Assembly: GCA_016721625.1 (NCBI GenBank)
Contig: JADKHR010000001.1
Coordinates: 248,001 to 312,000 of the forward strand
Direction of reading: 5' to 3'
Origin: Elusimicrobiota bacterium
GTDB lineage: Bacteria; Elusimicrobiota; Elusimicrobia; FEN-1173
DNA length: 64,000 nucleotides
Every line of letters begins with the position of its first letter. Positions within the stretch are counted from its first letter, which is position 1. Below the pieces are notes generated by a model, which was given only the letters and a program-made list of their open reading frames with translations, was not told the DNA's origin and made no database searches. The translations under genes and the position numbers were made by a program. Shown one piece after another: positions 36,183-45,457 of this stretch.

Positions 36183-36614
36183 TTATTCTGCCGCGTAGGT
36201 GATGACGCTTTTCCATTCCAGACGAAAATCGCAGACGCCGGTGGTTCCGATATTCATGGTTTCCTGGCAGACCAGCCGGCCTTCCGCCCGTTCCCTGCGG
36301 GAATCTAAGGCGGTTTTTATTTCTTCGGACAGGTCGAAACTCCCGCGTTCTCCGCCACAGCGCCCGGGGCAGGGGGCCGAAAAATCACAGACGTCCCCGG
36401 CTCCGATGGTGCGGGACCGCTCCTCAAAAACTTCGGCTTGAGGGGTAATGAAGGAAAGGTGGAGCGCAATGGACGTGACGGAGTGGAACCGTTCTTTAAG
36501 AATCCCCGCGGAACGAGCGCCCCGTTCCGCCTCGGCGCGCCGCAACACTTTTTGTTGATTTTTATTGGGCCCGGCGGGGCCTCGTCGTCTCTTGGGTTTA
36601 AAGAATGCTGGCAT
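36183..36614 (-). CDS. Hypothetical protein with paired VCDF motifs
   Basis: 143 residues, family not recognised. The first 30 residues are basic (PKRRRGPAGPNKNQQK). The rest holds five cysteines, including two repeats of VCDF (GDVCDFSAPCPGRC and TGVCDFRLEW), which could form disulphides or a metal site. A good ribosome binding site (AGGAGAGGA) precedes the ATG, so it is a real gene. It lies 29 bases after the helicase stop and 41 before DUF5684. The basic N-terminus next to an RNA helicase allows an RNA-binding guess only. Confidence 0.6.
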   Translation of the reverse strand: MPAFFKPKRRRGPAGPNKNQQKVLRRAEAERGARSAGILKERFHSVTSIALHLSFITPQAEVFEERSRTIGAGDVCDFSAPCPGRCGGERGSFDLSEEIKTALDSRRERAEGRLVCQETMNIGTTGVCDFRLEWKSVITYAAE

Positions 36615-36643
36615 AGGTTATCCTCTCCTCTCCATCATGGGGT

Positions 36644-38013
36644 TTATTTCCATCGGAAACCGCCTCGAACACGAACCGGGCGTTGAGGCGCTTGTGACGA
36701 AGGGCGGTCCTTCCCTCCCGCGGGTCCCTGTCGATGGGACGACGGGCCGCCATGGGACGAGCGGTTTTTTTGCCCATGCCCCTGGGACGAACGACCCTTC
36801 TGTCCCTGGGAGGCGCGGCCTCGGAAAGACCAGCCGATCTCACCCTGGGGCGCGCGGCGGTGAAAGCCCGGCGGCCCATGTTTCGGTGGTTTATTGTATT
36901 GAAAATCGGGAAGAGTCGCCCGTGGGAAAACGATCGCGATAAAGCGCTCGATTCCCTTCACAAAAGATTCCTCTTGGGGATCCACGAACATCAGGGCGTC
37001 GCCCACCCCGTAGGCCCGCGCCGTTCGGCCCACGCGGTGAACGTAGTCTTCGGGAAAACGAGGGACGTCGAAGTTGACCACGTGGCTGATATTTTTGACG
37101 TCGATCCCCCGCGCCGCGATGTCGGTGGCCACGAGGATCTGGGTGCGCATTTGCCGGAAGTCGTCCATGGCTTTTTGTCGTTGGTTTTGGGAACGGTTGG
37201 AGTGGAGAGTGCCGACCCGGTAGCCCTCTTCTTGCAGTCGGGAGGCCACCTTGTCCGCCCCGTGCTTTGTTCGGGTAAAAACCAGGATCGAACGCATTTC
37301 CGTTTCTTTCAAGAGAGCCAAAAGAAGGCCGGCTTTCTGTGATTGAATGACGGGGTAAAGGATCTGGCTGATGCCCTCTGCCACCGTTGAAGGGCGGGCG
37401 ACTTCCACCCGCAGGGGATTGCGCGTGGCGAAAGCGGCAATACGTTCCACATCCTCATGAAGAGTGGCTGAGAAAAGCTGTGTTTGGCGTTCCGTGGGCA
37501 CGTGTTTGAGGACGGCTTTTATGTCGGGAAGGAACCCCATGTCCAGCATGCGGTCGGCCTCGTCTAAAACCAATTGTTCAATGTATTTCAAGGAAAAGTT
37601 GCCCTGGCGCATGTGATCCAAGAGGCGGCCCGGGGTGGCCACCAGGATGCTGGCCCCGCTCTGAATGGACCGGACTTGCCCGGAGTGGCTGACACCGCCA
37701 ATGACCACGGCCGTTTTAAACCGGGTATATCGCCCGCATTCCTGAAAAGTTCGCTCGACCTGCACCGCCAATTCTCGCGTGGGGACCAGCACGAGGGCGC
37801 GCAAGCCGTCCCCTTCTTTGGTCAATAGATGGTGAAGGACGGGGAATGCGAAAGCCGCCGTTTTTCCGCTCCCGGTCTGGGCGCACCCCAGGATGTCACG
37901 TCCTTCCAGGGCGGGGGGATCGCCTGGGATTGGATGGGCGTCGGCTGGGCATAGCCCAACGCTTTGACCGCCCGGAGCAAGTCCGGGTGAAGATTAAACT
38001 GTGTGAAAGGCAT
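36644..38013 (-). CDS. DEAD-box RNA helicase, RhlE/CsdA type (frameshifted near the N-terminus)
   Basis: An ATP-dependent RNA helicase. Q motif FTQFNLHPDLLRAV...PTPIQSQAIP is in the first frame; then a base is lost or gained in the G run 37913-37918 (plus strand), and motif I (CAQTGSGKTAAF) follows in the other frame. The remaining motifs are intact: PTRELAVQ, TPGRLLDH, DEAD, LFSAT, ATDIAARGID and HRVGRTAR. The C-terminal tail of about 70 residues is rich in Gly, Ser, Arg and Gln, as in RhlE. About 457 residues after repair. The leader carries a terminator-like hairpin. Confidence 0.88.
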
Positions 38014-38035
38014 GGATTCTCCAAATTCCTACGAA

Positions 38036-38071
38036 ATAAAAAAACCGCAAGGGCCAATGTCCGTTGCGGTT
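38036..38071 (-). terminator. Terminator-like hairpin in the leader of the DEAD-box helicase gene
   Basis: On the minus strand AACCGCAA pairs with TTGCGGTT (plus 38064-38071 and 38043-38050), with a 13-base loop, followed by seven T and then ATTT. It sits about 25 bases before the helicase ATG and just upstream of its ribosome binding site (GGAG). Together with the promoter at 38113-38141 it would make an attenuated leader of about 90 bases, or end a small RNA. Confidence 0.6.
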
Positions 38072-38112
38072 AATCCCAACGTCGCCAATGCCGTTATTTT
38101 TGTGTTTTGATA

Positions 38113-38141
38113 ACTATGACATTTCCCGGAGGGCGCGTAAA
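38113..38141 (-). promoter_or_regulatory. Predicted promoter of the helicase operon
   Basis: On the minus strand TTTACG (plus 38136-38141), a 17-base spacer and CATAGT (plus 38113-38118). Transcription would start near 38106 and run through the hairpin at 38071-38036. Confidence 0.45.
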
Positions 38142-38178
38142 GACCTTCCGGTGTCTCAGGGAGCGGCGCCTCCCCTGG

Positions 38179-38206
38179 TTGCGTTTTTGTTCCCTGTGTG
38201 TAAAAT
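38179..38206 (+). promoter_or_regulatory. Predicted promoter of the moxR/bat operon
   Basis: TTGCGT (38179-38184), a 16-base spacer and TAAAAT (38201-38206). The leader to the moxR ATG is about 85 bases, with GGAG as ribosome binding site. Confidence 0.6.
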
Positions 38207-38296
38207 ATGAACGGCTAGGGTCGCGGATGAACTTTTGGGCGAGTCGTTCGTTGTAAATGCAAGCGCTTTCAACCCCCTTCAAACGGAGAAAAAAAC

Positions 38297-39283
38297 ATGA
38301 CCAGCGATATTCGCGCCATAAATGAGAAAGTGAAGCAGGAGAGCATTTTCGTAGAGGAAGTCTTAGGGGAGCTGAACCGCGTCATTGTGGGCCAACGGGC
38401 CCTGCTGGAACGCATGCTGGTGGGCCTTTTGGGGCATGGTCATTTGCTTTTGGAAGGCGTCCCGGGCTTGGCGAAGACCCTGGCCGTTCGAACCCTGGCC
38501 AGCGCCATCGAAGCCCAATTCCAGCGGATCCAGTTCACCCCCGACCTTCTGCCGGCGGACGTCGTCGGGACCTTGATCTATCATCCGAAAGATGGGCAGT
38601 TCACGGTCAGAAAGGGGCCTGTATTTACGAACCTGCTTTTGGCCGACGAAGTCAACCGGGCGCCAGCCAAGGTCCAGAGCGCTCTTCTGGAAGCCATGCA
38701 AGAACGCCAGGTCACCATCGGGGACGCCACTTACCCCCTGCCGGACCCCTTTCTGGTCCTCGCGACCCAAAATCCCATCGAACAAGAAGGAACGTACCCG
38801 CTCCCGGAGGCCCAGGTGGACCGTTTTATGCTGAAATTGAAGGTCACCTATCCCTCCCGGGAGGAGGAAAAGACGGTGATGGAGCGCATGAGCCAGCCCC
38901 ATCCCCCCACGGCGCGGCGGGTCATCTCCCTGGCCCGAATCGCCCAGGCCCGGCAGATCGTCGATGAAATATATGTGGACGACAAAGTGAAGAACTACAT
39001 TTTGGATATCGTGGCCGCCACCCGTAAACCCGAGGGGAGGCTGGAGCGGTTAAAGCCTTTGATCCGCTTCGGGGCCTCACCCCGGGCGACCCTGGCTTTG
39101 CATAAAGCGGCCCAAGGGTTCGCTTTTCTGCGGGGCCGCGGCTATGTGACCCCGGAAGACGTGAAGAACATCGGCCCGGACGTGCTTCGCCACCGCATCC
39201 TCCTGACCTACGAGGCGGAGGCCGAAGAGAAAACCACCGACGACGTGATCCAAGATATCTTTAACGAGGTGGATGTGCCCTAA
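38297..39283 (+). CDS. moxR: MoxR family AAA+ ATPase
   Basis: MoxR ATPases act as chaperones for VWA-domain proteins encoded beside them. Walker A is EGVPGLAKT near residues 53-61, Walker B LLLADEVNRAPAK, sensor 1 LATQNPIEQEGTYPLPEAQ with the arginine in VDRFML, and the lid has GASPRATLAL. 328 residues, full length. First gene of a compact run of seven co-directional genes to 46188. Confidence 0.93.
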   Translation: MTSDIRAINEKVKQESIFVEEVLGELNRVIVGQRALLERMLVGLLGHGHLLLEGVPGLAKTLAVRTLASAIEAQFQRIQFTPDLLPADVVGTLIYHPKDGQFTVRKGPVFTNLLLADEVNRAPAKVQSALLEAMQERQVTIGDATYPLPDPFLVLATQNPIEQEGTYPLPEAQVDRFMLKLKVTYPSREEEKTVMERMSQPHPPTARRVISLARIAQARQIVDEIYVDDKVKNYILDIVAATRKPEGRLERLKPLIRFGASPRATLALHKAAQGFAFLRGRGYVTPEDVKNIGPDVLRHRILLTYEAEAEEKTTDDVIQDIFNEVDVP

Positions 39284-39313
39284 GGCACTCGCAACGGGAA
39301 CAGGACCCCTCTC

Positions 39314-40201
39314 GTGGAAGAAAAACCCCGGACACCGGCCGACGTCTTAAAGTGGGTGCGGAAATTGGAGATTACCGCGCGCCGGCTTGTGAACGATACC
39401 TTCGCCGGCCAGTATTCCAGCACCTTTAAGGGCCGGGGTATGGAGTTTTCCGAAGTGCGGGAATACATGCCCGGGGACGATGTGCGTTCCATCGACTGGA
39501 ACGTGACCGCCCGCACCGGGAACCCCCACATTAAAAAGTTCGTGGAAGAACGCGAGCTCACGATCCTATTTTTAGTGGACGCGAGCCGGTCGCTCCATTT
39601 CGGTTCCCGCGATCAGTTCAAGTTCGAACTGGCGGCGGAGGTGACCGCCGTTTTGGCTTTCTCCGCCTTGGCCAACAACGACAAAACCGGATTGATCCTG
39701 TTTTCCGACCGCGTCGAAAAATTCATACCGCCCCGCAAATCCCGGGGCCATATCCTGCGGCTTATCCGCGAAGTGTTGAGCTTCACGCCCCAGCACCGGG
39801 GCACCTCTCTCAAGGCCGCGCTGGATTTTGTAAGCCACGTCCAACGCCGGCGGGCCGTGGTGTTCGTCCTGAGCGATTTTATGGATACCGGCTACCAAAA
39901 ATCCCTGGCCATCGCCCAGCGGCGGCACGATTTGATCACCGTCCCCGTGGAGGACGGCTGGGAGAAGAAACTTCCCGCCCGGGGCCGATGGTTGTTGGAA
40001 GACGCCGAGACCGGCGGGGCGAAGATCGTGGAGGCCGGGAGCGCCGGGAAAGACTATGTTCGTTCCCAGGCGGCGCGGCGGGAACGGTTGGAAAGCGAAT
40101 TCCGGCGCGCGGGGGTGGACTCCATCTTCATTGAAACCGGGCGGGCCTACACCCCCGCCTTCCTGCGGTTTTTCCGCGAGCGCGCCAAACGGATGCACTG
40201 A
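39314..40201 (+). CDS. DUF58 domain protein (VWA-like), Bat operon
   Basis: DUF58 proteins accompany MoxR and Bat proteins. The signature YSSTFKGRGMEFSEVREYMPGDD is present around residues 35-57 (written here in full as 23 would exceed need: key part GRGMEFSEVREY), followed by RSIDWNVTARTG. A VWA-like fold follows with LFLVDASRSLHFGS, the DxSxS metal site. 295 residues. GTG start at 39314. The stop abuts the next ATG. Confidence 0.88.
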   Translation: MEEKPRTPADVLKWVRKLEITARRLVNDTFAGQYSSTFKGRGMEFSEVREYMPGDDVRSIDWNVTARTGNPHIKKFVEERELTILFLVDASRSLHFGSRDQFKFELAAEVTAVLAFSALANNDKTGLILFSDRVEKFIPPRKSRGHILRLIREVLSFTPQHRGTSLKAALDFVSHVQRRRAVVFVLSDFMDTGYQKSLAIAQRRHDLITVPVEDGWEKKLPARGRWLLEDAETGGAKIVEAGSAGKDYVRSQAARRERLESEFRRAGVDSIFIETGRAYTPAFLRFFRERAKRMH

Positions 40202-41097
40202 ATGAAAAAGATTTTCGCCCTTGTGATCTTGTTCCTTTCCGGCGCGGCCTATGCCACGGTTCGGTTGGAGACGTCTTTGGAACCCCGGCAAGGGACCGTG
40301 GGGGACCCGTTGACGCTGGAGGTCAAGACCTCGGCGCAAGAACCTGGGAACTGCCGATTGGAGGTGGGCGCCATGGCGGGGCCCTTCGAGGTTCTCCAGG
40401 TTTCCACGGCTCCGGACCGGCGGGACGGGGGGCGGGTCCAACGGGATTTCAAAATCACGCTGACTCTTTTTGACGTGGGCGTTTCGACCCTTCCGGCGTT
40501 GACCATGCGGTGTCAGGAACAAGGGAAAACGACGGAGGTTAAAACCCCGGAAATTCCCGTGACCATCAAGAGCGTCTTGACCCCGGAATCCAAAGATATT
40601 CGCGGGTTAAAGGGACGGCTAAAAAAAGTCGCGAATTGGCCCGTGGTGTTGATTTTACTGGGTGTCCTTTTGGTCCTGGGCGGGTTGGCGGGGTGGCTTC
40701 GATTCCGACCCGGAAAAGCGTTTCTTAAACCCAAGGGACCACCGCCGGTTCCTCCCCACCTTCGAGCCCTGGAAGATCTCCAACGGCTGGAGGAGATCTC
40801 ACCCTCCCTGCCAAGGCCTTTTACAGTCGGTTGACCGACATTTTGCGGGCCTATTTGGAAGGGGCTTTTCAAACGCCGGCCATGGATCGAACCACGGCGG
40901 AGATCTCCATGGAATTGAAGTCCCTTTCGATCACGATGGATCAGAGATTAGGGCTTCGCGTTGTTCTGGAAGACGGCGATTTGGCCAAATTCGCCAAGCT
41001 GGAACCCACCGATAGCGAAAGATTGAAAGATTTTGACCGTGTGCGGGATTTCGTTTTGGCGACAAAACCGATGGAGACCCGGGAGGGGGGAAAATGA
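40202..41097 (+). CDS. DUF4381-like/BatD-like membrane protein of the Bat operon (frameshifted)
   Basis: Signal peptide (FALVILFLSGAAYA), an extracytoplasmic Ig-like domain resembling the first domain of BatD, a single membrane helix (WPVVLILLGVLLVLGGLAGWL), and a cytoplasmic part that begins RALEDLQRLEE. The frame then shifts near 40795-40810 and continues LTDILRAYLEGAFQTPAMDRTTAEI, as in DUF4381 proteins, to 41097. About 298 residues after repair. It overlaps the next gene by 4 bases. A partner of the VWA proteins is likely; mechanism unknown. Confidence 0.75.
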
Positions 41098-42086
41098 CCT
41101 TTGCGCATCCGCGGCTCCTATGGTGGTTGTGTTTGATCCCTCTTTTGGCCTTTTACGATTATCGTTGGGGTTTCTTGGCGCGCGCCAAGGTGACCTTTTC
41201 AGCGCTGTCTTTGTTGGGGCGTTCGCCGCTCGGGAGGCCCCTGGATCACGAGCTTCGGTCGGCTTTGCGGTTAGGCGCACTGGCTCTCCTGATCGTCGCC
41301 TTGGCCCGACCCCAGGAGGGACAGGAGCGGCGGGAGGTGACTTCGCCGGCCACCGACATTGCCCTGGTTTTAGATATTTCCGACAGCATGCGGAGCCTTG
41401 ACTTCGCGCCACGCAACCGGTTTGAAGCCGCTTTGGACGTGTTGCGTCAGTTCATCAAGGATCGCCCGGATGATCGGTTGGCCTTGGTTTTGTTCGCCAA
41501 ATACGCCTTCACCCAATGCCCTCTCACCCTGGATCACGGGGCGTTGTTGGGTTTCTTGGACAACGTTCACATCGGGCTCATCGAGGAGGATCGGACCGCC
41601 ATCGGGTCTGCCATTGCGGCCGCGGTGTCGCGATTGAAAGGAAGTGAGGCGAAAACGAAACTCATCGTTCTGTTGACGGACGGACGGAACAATTCCGGCG
41701 ACGTGGACCCCGTCACCGCCGCCAAGGCGGCGGCCGCCTTCGGCATTAAAATTTATACCGTCGGCGCCGGGGCGCCCGGCGGGGGAATGATCGAAGTGGA
41801 CGACCCCAACTTCGGGAAACGCCGGGTTAAGTTGCCGGAAAATGAATTGGATGAGGCGACCCTTCTCGAAGTGGCGCAACGGACCGGGGGCTCCTATTTC
41901 CGCGCGACAGATTTTGAAAGCCTGAAAGGCATCTATCAGAAAATCGATCAGCTGGAAAAAACCGACGTCAAAGTAGAAACCTACTCAGACTACAAAGACG
42001 AACACGTGCCCTTTTTGGTCATGGCTTTCTTTTTGATCGCCTTGGAAAACCTGTTGGCCATGACCCTCTGGAGGCGCGTGCCTTGA
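41094..42086 (+). CDS. batA: BatA-like membrane protein with VWA domain
   Basis: An N-terminal pair of membrane helices (BatA N-terminal domain, FAHPRLLWWLCLIPLLAFYDY), then a VWA domain with the metal site DISDSMRSLD near residue 94 and LIVLLTDGRNNSG, and a C-terminal helix (FLVMAFFLIALENLLAM). 330 residues. Bat proteins were linked to aerotolerance in Bacteroides; their biochemistry is unsettled. In the MoxR operon, overlapping the previous gene. Confidence 0.87.
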   Translation: MTFAHPRLLWWLCLIPLLAFYDYRWGFLARAKVTFSALSLLGRSPLGRPLDHELRSALRLGALALLIVALARPQEGQERREVTSPATDIALVLDISDSMRSLDFAPRNRFEAALDVLRQFIKDRPDDRLALVLFAKYAFTQCPLTLDHGALLGFLDNVHIGLIEEDRTAIGSAIAAAVSRLKGSEAKTKLIVLLTDGRNNSGDVDPVTAAKAAAAFGIKIYTVGAGAPGGGMIEVDDPNFGKRRVKLPENELDEATLLEVAQRTGGSYFRATDFESLKGIYQKIDQLEKTDVKVETYSDYKDEHVPFLVMAFFLIALENLLAMTLWRRVP

Positions 42087-42105
42087 AATGGACGAGGCGG
42101 ATATC

Positions 42106-43707
42106 ATGAGTTGGACCTACGTCAACGCCTTTTATTTATTGGCGGTTCCGCTGGTTCTTTTGGTGTTGACGGTGGCTTGGTTTCGGTGGAAATCACGCCT
42201 CCTGGCCGAGTCGGGCGATGCGACGGTTTTAGCGCGCCTCATCGACGCCAAAACGCCCCGGCAACAGGGAGTGAAAGCGCTCTTCCTTCTTTTGGGTCTC
42301 GTCCTGCTTGTCTTGGCCCTGGCGGGCCCCCGGTGGGGCCAGCAGTTTCAAGAAGTCCACCGGCGCGGCGTGGATGTCTTGATCGCCATGGATGTCTCTT
42401 CCAGCATGTTGGCCGAGGACGTCAAACCCAACCGGCTGACCCAGGCGAAACGGGAACTGAGCACGTTGATCGGCCTTTTGGAAGGGGACCGCGTGGGGTT
42501 GGTGGCTTTCGCGGGAACGGCCTTTTTGCAATGTCCGCTCACCTTGGATTATGGCGCGGCGCGCTCTTTGCTGGACCTTTTGGAGCCGAGCCTTATTCCC
42601 CGGCCCGGGACCAATTTGGCGGCCGCGATAACGACCTGCTTGGACGCTTTCCCCAAAGAGGCGGGAAAACACCGGGCCCTTGTGTTGTTAACAGATGGGG
42701 AAGACCATTCGGGTCAACTCGATATGGCGATCGGACGCGCCGCCGCGGAGGAGGTTCGGATTTTCACCATCGGATTTGGGAACGCCACGGGCGAAATCAT
42801 TCCCTTGCGCGACGACAACGGAAATGTGACGGGTTACAAGAAAGACAAAAACGGACAAACGGTTCTCTCTAAAATGGACGAGACCGCTCTCCGGAACATC
42901 GCGGCGAAAACGAAAGGGGCCTATTTCCCGGCGTCCCAGGGAGAGGTGGAAGTGACGAAGATTTTGGAAGAAATCGGTCGTATGGAAAAGAAAGAATTGG
43001 ACAGCCGTGTCTACGGTCAGGGGGAGAACCATTACCGATGGCCCCTGTCGTTGGCCCTGGTGTTTTTGTTGTTGGAATTTATCTGGCCCGAAGTTCGGCG
43101 TCATTGGACCTTGGTCTTTCGGGACCTGCGGGCTGGACGGTTTCTCGCGGGATTCCTTTTTTTGCTCCTATTTTTGCCCGGCCGGTCGGAGGCACTGGGG
43201 CGTTATCCTCGGTCCAGCGAACTGGCTCCGGGGGTTCAAAGCCATCCCGATGATCCCGAAGCCCGATTCAATTTAGGCCACGCCCTTTACATCGAAGGGA
43301 GCTACGCGGCCGCGGCGGAAGCCTACGAAAAAACCGCCGAAGCCGTGGCGGATCCTCGCTCGAAAGCCGCCGTTCTTTATGACGCGGGGAACGCCTATTA
43401 CCGTCAAGGGAAATTGGATCAAGCCATGGAGAAATACAAACAAGCCCTACGCCTAAACCCGGCGGACGTGGACGCGAAGCACAACCTGGAACTTTCCAAG
43501 AAATTGGACAAACAGCAAAAGGAGCAACAAAAAAAGAACGGGAAGCCAAAGGACGACAAGTCCGATCAAAAACCTCAGCCCAAACCGGGTGAGATGTCCA
43601 AAGAAGACGCCCAGCGGTTGTTGGAGGCCATGGCCCAGGAAGAAAAGTCAGCCAAGGAAAAGGCGGGAAAACAAAAACCTGAACCGCCGACCGGGGAAGA
43701 CTGGTAA
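42106..43707 (+). CDS. batB: BatB-BatC fusion: VWA membrane protein with TPR tail
   Basis: Membrane helices at the N-terminus (LLAVPLVLLVLTVAW and ALFLLLGLVLLVLALAG), VWA domain with DVSSSMLAED near residue 96 and LVLLTDGEDHSG, then a helix pair near 320-360. After that the chain continues as a BatC-like TPR domain (EARFNLGHALYIEGSYAAAAEAY, shown only in its key part FNLGHALY, and NAYYRQGKLDQAMEKYKQAL) and a Lys/Gln-rich tail. In many genomes BatB and BatC are separate. 533 residues. ATG 42106 is chosen over 42088 because GAGGCGG precedes it. Confidence 0.85.
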   Translation: MSWTYVNAFYLLAVPLVLLVLTVAWFRWKSRLLAESGDATVLARLIDAKTPRQQGVKALFLLLGLVLLVLALAGPRWGQQFQEVHRRGVDVLIAMDVSSSMLAEDVKPNRLTQAKRELSTLIGLLEGDRVGLVAFAGTAFLQCPLTLDYGAARSLLDLLEPSLIPRPGTNLAAAITTCLDAFPKEAGKHRALVLLTDGEDHSGQLDMAIGRAAAEEVRIFTIGFGNATGEIIPLRDDNGNVTGYKKDKNGQTVLSKMDETALRNIAAKTKGAYFPASQGEVEVTKILEEIGRMEKKELDSRVYGQGENHYRWPLSLALVFLLLEFIWPEVRRHWTLVFRDLRAGRFLAGFLFLLLFLPGRSEALGRYPRSSELAPGVQSHPDDPEARFNLGHALYIEGSYAAAAEAYEKTAEAVADPRSKAAVLYDAGNAYYRQGKLDQAMEKYKQALRLNPADVDAKHNLELSKKLDKQQKEQQKKNGKPKDDKSDQKPQPKPGEMSKEDAQRLLEAMAQEEKSAKEKAGKQKPEPPTGEDW

Positions 43708-43708
43708 C

Positions 43709-45457
43709 ATGTCATTGATGAGAAGAATCCTATTGTTCGTGGCGATGCTTTCCTCCGTGGCCCGGGCCGGCGACCTCTCCTTGAGCGCGGAGGTGGACCG
43801 AACCACCCTCACCATGAACGACACGTTGACCTTGCAACTGACTTTGTCGGGAGGACGCGGGGGGGGCGCGCAACCCCAACTCCCCGCTATCCCGGGTTTT
43901 CGGGCCACCTTCGCGGGCCAAAGTCAAAACATCAATTACATGAACGGCCACGTGTCGAGCCAAGTGAAATTCACCTTTGCCCTGGCCCCCCTCTCCCCCG
44001 GCGAGCACGTGATCCCGGCGATTTCCATGACGGTGAACGGCCATCCTCTCTCCACACAACCCATCCCGGTGACCGTTCTCTCCGGCGCGGCGCCGGACCC
44101 GGCGGGGGGCGCGGTCCGGCAAGACCGGGTCGCCAACGGGGGCCGGACCCTTTTCGTGACCACCTCTTTGGACAAAACCGTCGCCACGGTGGGCGAGCAA
44201 CGTACTCTTTTGTTCCGATTCTACAGTCGGGCGCCGCTCCTCTCCCAGCCACGCTATCAGCCGCCGGACACGACGGGTTTTATGAGCGAGGATCTTCCGC
44301 CCCAGCGGCGATGCATCGCTACTGTCCAGGGGGTACGTTACCAGGTGATCGAGTTGGCCACGGCGCTCTTTCCCACCAGCTCCGGGAAATTCACCATTGG
44401 TCCCGCGGCGTTGGAGTGCAATGTCCAAGACTTCCAGGATCCTCTCGGGGACGGCTTTTTTCAAAACTTTTTCAATCAAGGCAAAACCGTTACTCTTCGA
44501 AGCGATCCGATTCTCGTCACGGTTCGGCCGGTGCCGGAGGAAGGTCGGCCTGCCTCCTTTCGGGGCGACGTGGGGAATTTCCGGATCTCCGCCACCTTCG
44601 ACAAAAACTCCGCGCAGGTGCATGATCCCCTCACGCTCACCGTCACCATCTCCGGCGAAGGGAACGTTAAATCCCTGGCGCAACCGCCGCTTCCTGTGAC
44701 GAAGGAATTCAAAACCTATGAAACCCTTTCCAGTCTGAACATCGACAAAAAGGATGGGCGTCTTCAGGGGTCCAAAGTGTTTACCACGGTCATGAAACCG
44801 GAAGTGTCGGGGGATTTAACGTTCCCGGTGCTTTCTCTCTCCTTCTTTGATCCCCAGGCGAACGCCTTCAGAACGGTCTCTACCAAACCGTTGACCCTCC
44901 GGGTCTCGCCCGCCGACCCCGCCGCCGCGCCCGGGCCGGGCGTTTCTTTCACATCCGGTGGAGAAGGATTGAAGGAAATCGGCCGGGACATTCGTTTTAT
45001 CAAAACCCATGGGGCCTTGGAGCCCCAGGGATTACCTATTCAAGAGCGGCCCTGGTTTCCCTACGCGGAGGTCTTGCCTGGATTGGTTTTTGTGGCCCTT
45101 TGGTCGGGGCGCATTTTTGGCCGCGTGGGAAAAAGGCGCTTTTCCCCGTCCGCGGGACGAAAGGCTTTGCGTGAAATCAAAAAAGCCCAGGGGAAAGAAC
45201 CCTCAACGACGGCCGCCCTCCACCGGATATTTTTCGATTACCTGGCCGCCAAGGTCGGTGGGAACGCCCAAGGGCTGACCCCTGAATCGGTGGCGGTCGG
45301 TTTGGCCAACTTGGGGTATACTCCCCAAACCCTCAAATCCGTGGCGGACCTGTGGGAAGAATTTGACCACGCCCGTTACACACCCGCTCTTTCACCCCAG
45401 GCATCGTCTTTTGGGGTTCGGTTGGCGGAGCTTATTCGCTCCATGGAGACCAAATGA
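43709..45457 (+). CDS. batD: BatD family protein (oxygen tolerance)
   Basis: A large exported protein anchored at its C-terminus. Signal peptide (RRILLFVAMLSSVARA), a series of beta-sandwich domains with the BatD features VDRTTLTMNDTLTLQL and SSGKFTIGPAALEC, a membrane helix near 470 (LPGLVFVALWSGRIF) and a cytoplasmic helical tail ending LAELIRSMETK. 582 residues. It follows the BatB-C fusion by one base and overlaps the batE gene by 4. Confidence 0.87.
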   Translation: MSLMRRILLFVAMLSSVARAGDLSLSAEVDRTTLTMNDTLTLQLTLSGGRGGGAQPQLPAIPGFRATFAGQSQNINYMNGHVSSQVKFTFALAPLSPGEHVIPAISMTVNGHPLSTQPIPVTVLSGAAPDPAGGAVRQDRVANGGRTLFVTTSLDKTVATVGEQRTLLFRFYSRAPLLSQPRYQPPDTTGFMSEDLPPQRRCIATVQGVRYQVIELATALFPTSSGKFTIGPAALECNVQDFQDPLGDGFFQNFFNQGKTVTLRSDPILVTVRPVPEEGRPASFRGDVGNFRISATFDKNSAQVHDPLTLTVTISGEGNVKSLAQPPLPVTKEFKTYETLSSLNIDKKDGRLQGSKVFTTVMKPEVSGDLTFPVLSLSFFDPQANAFRTVSTKPLTLRVSPADPAAAPGPGVSFTSGGEGLKEIGRDIRFIKTHGALEPQGLPIQERPWFPYAEVLPGLVFVALWSGRIFGRVGKRRFSPSAGRKALREIKKAQGKEPSTTAALHRIFFDYLAAKVGGNAQGLTPESVAVGLANLGYTPQTLKSVADLWEEFDHARYTPALSPQASSFGVRLAELIRSMETK

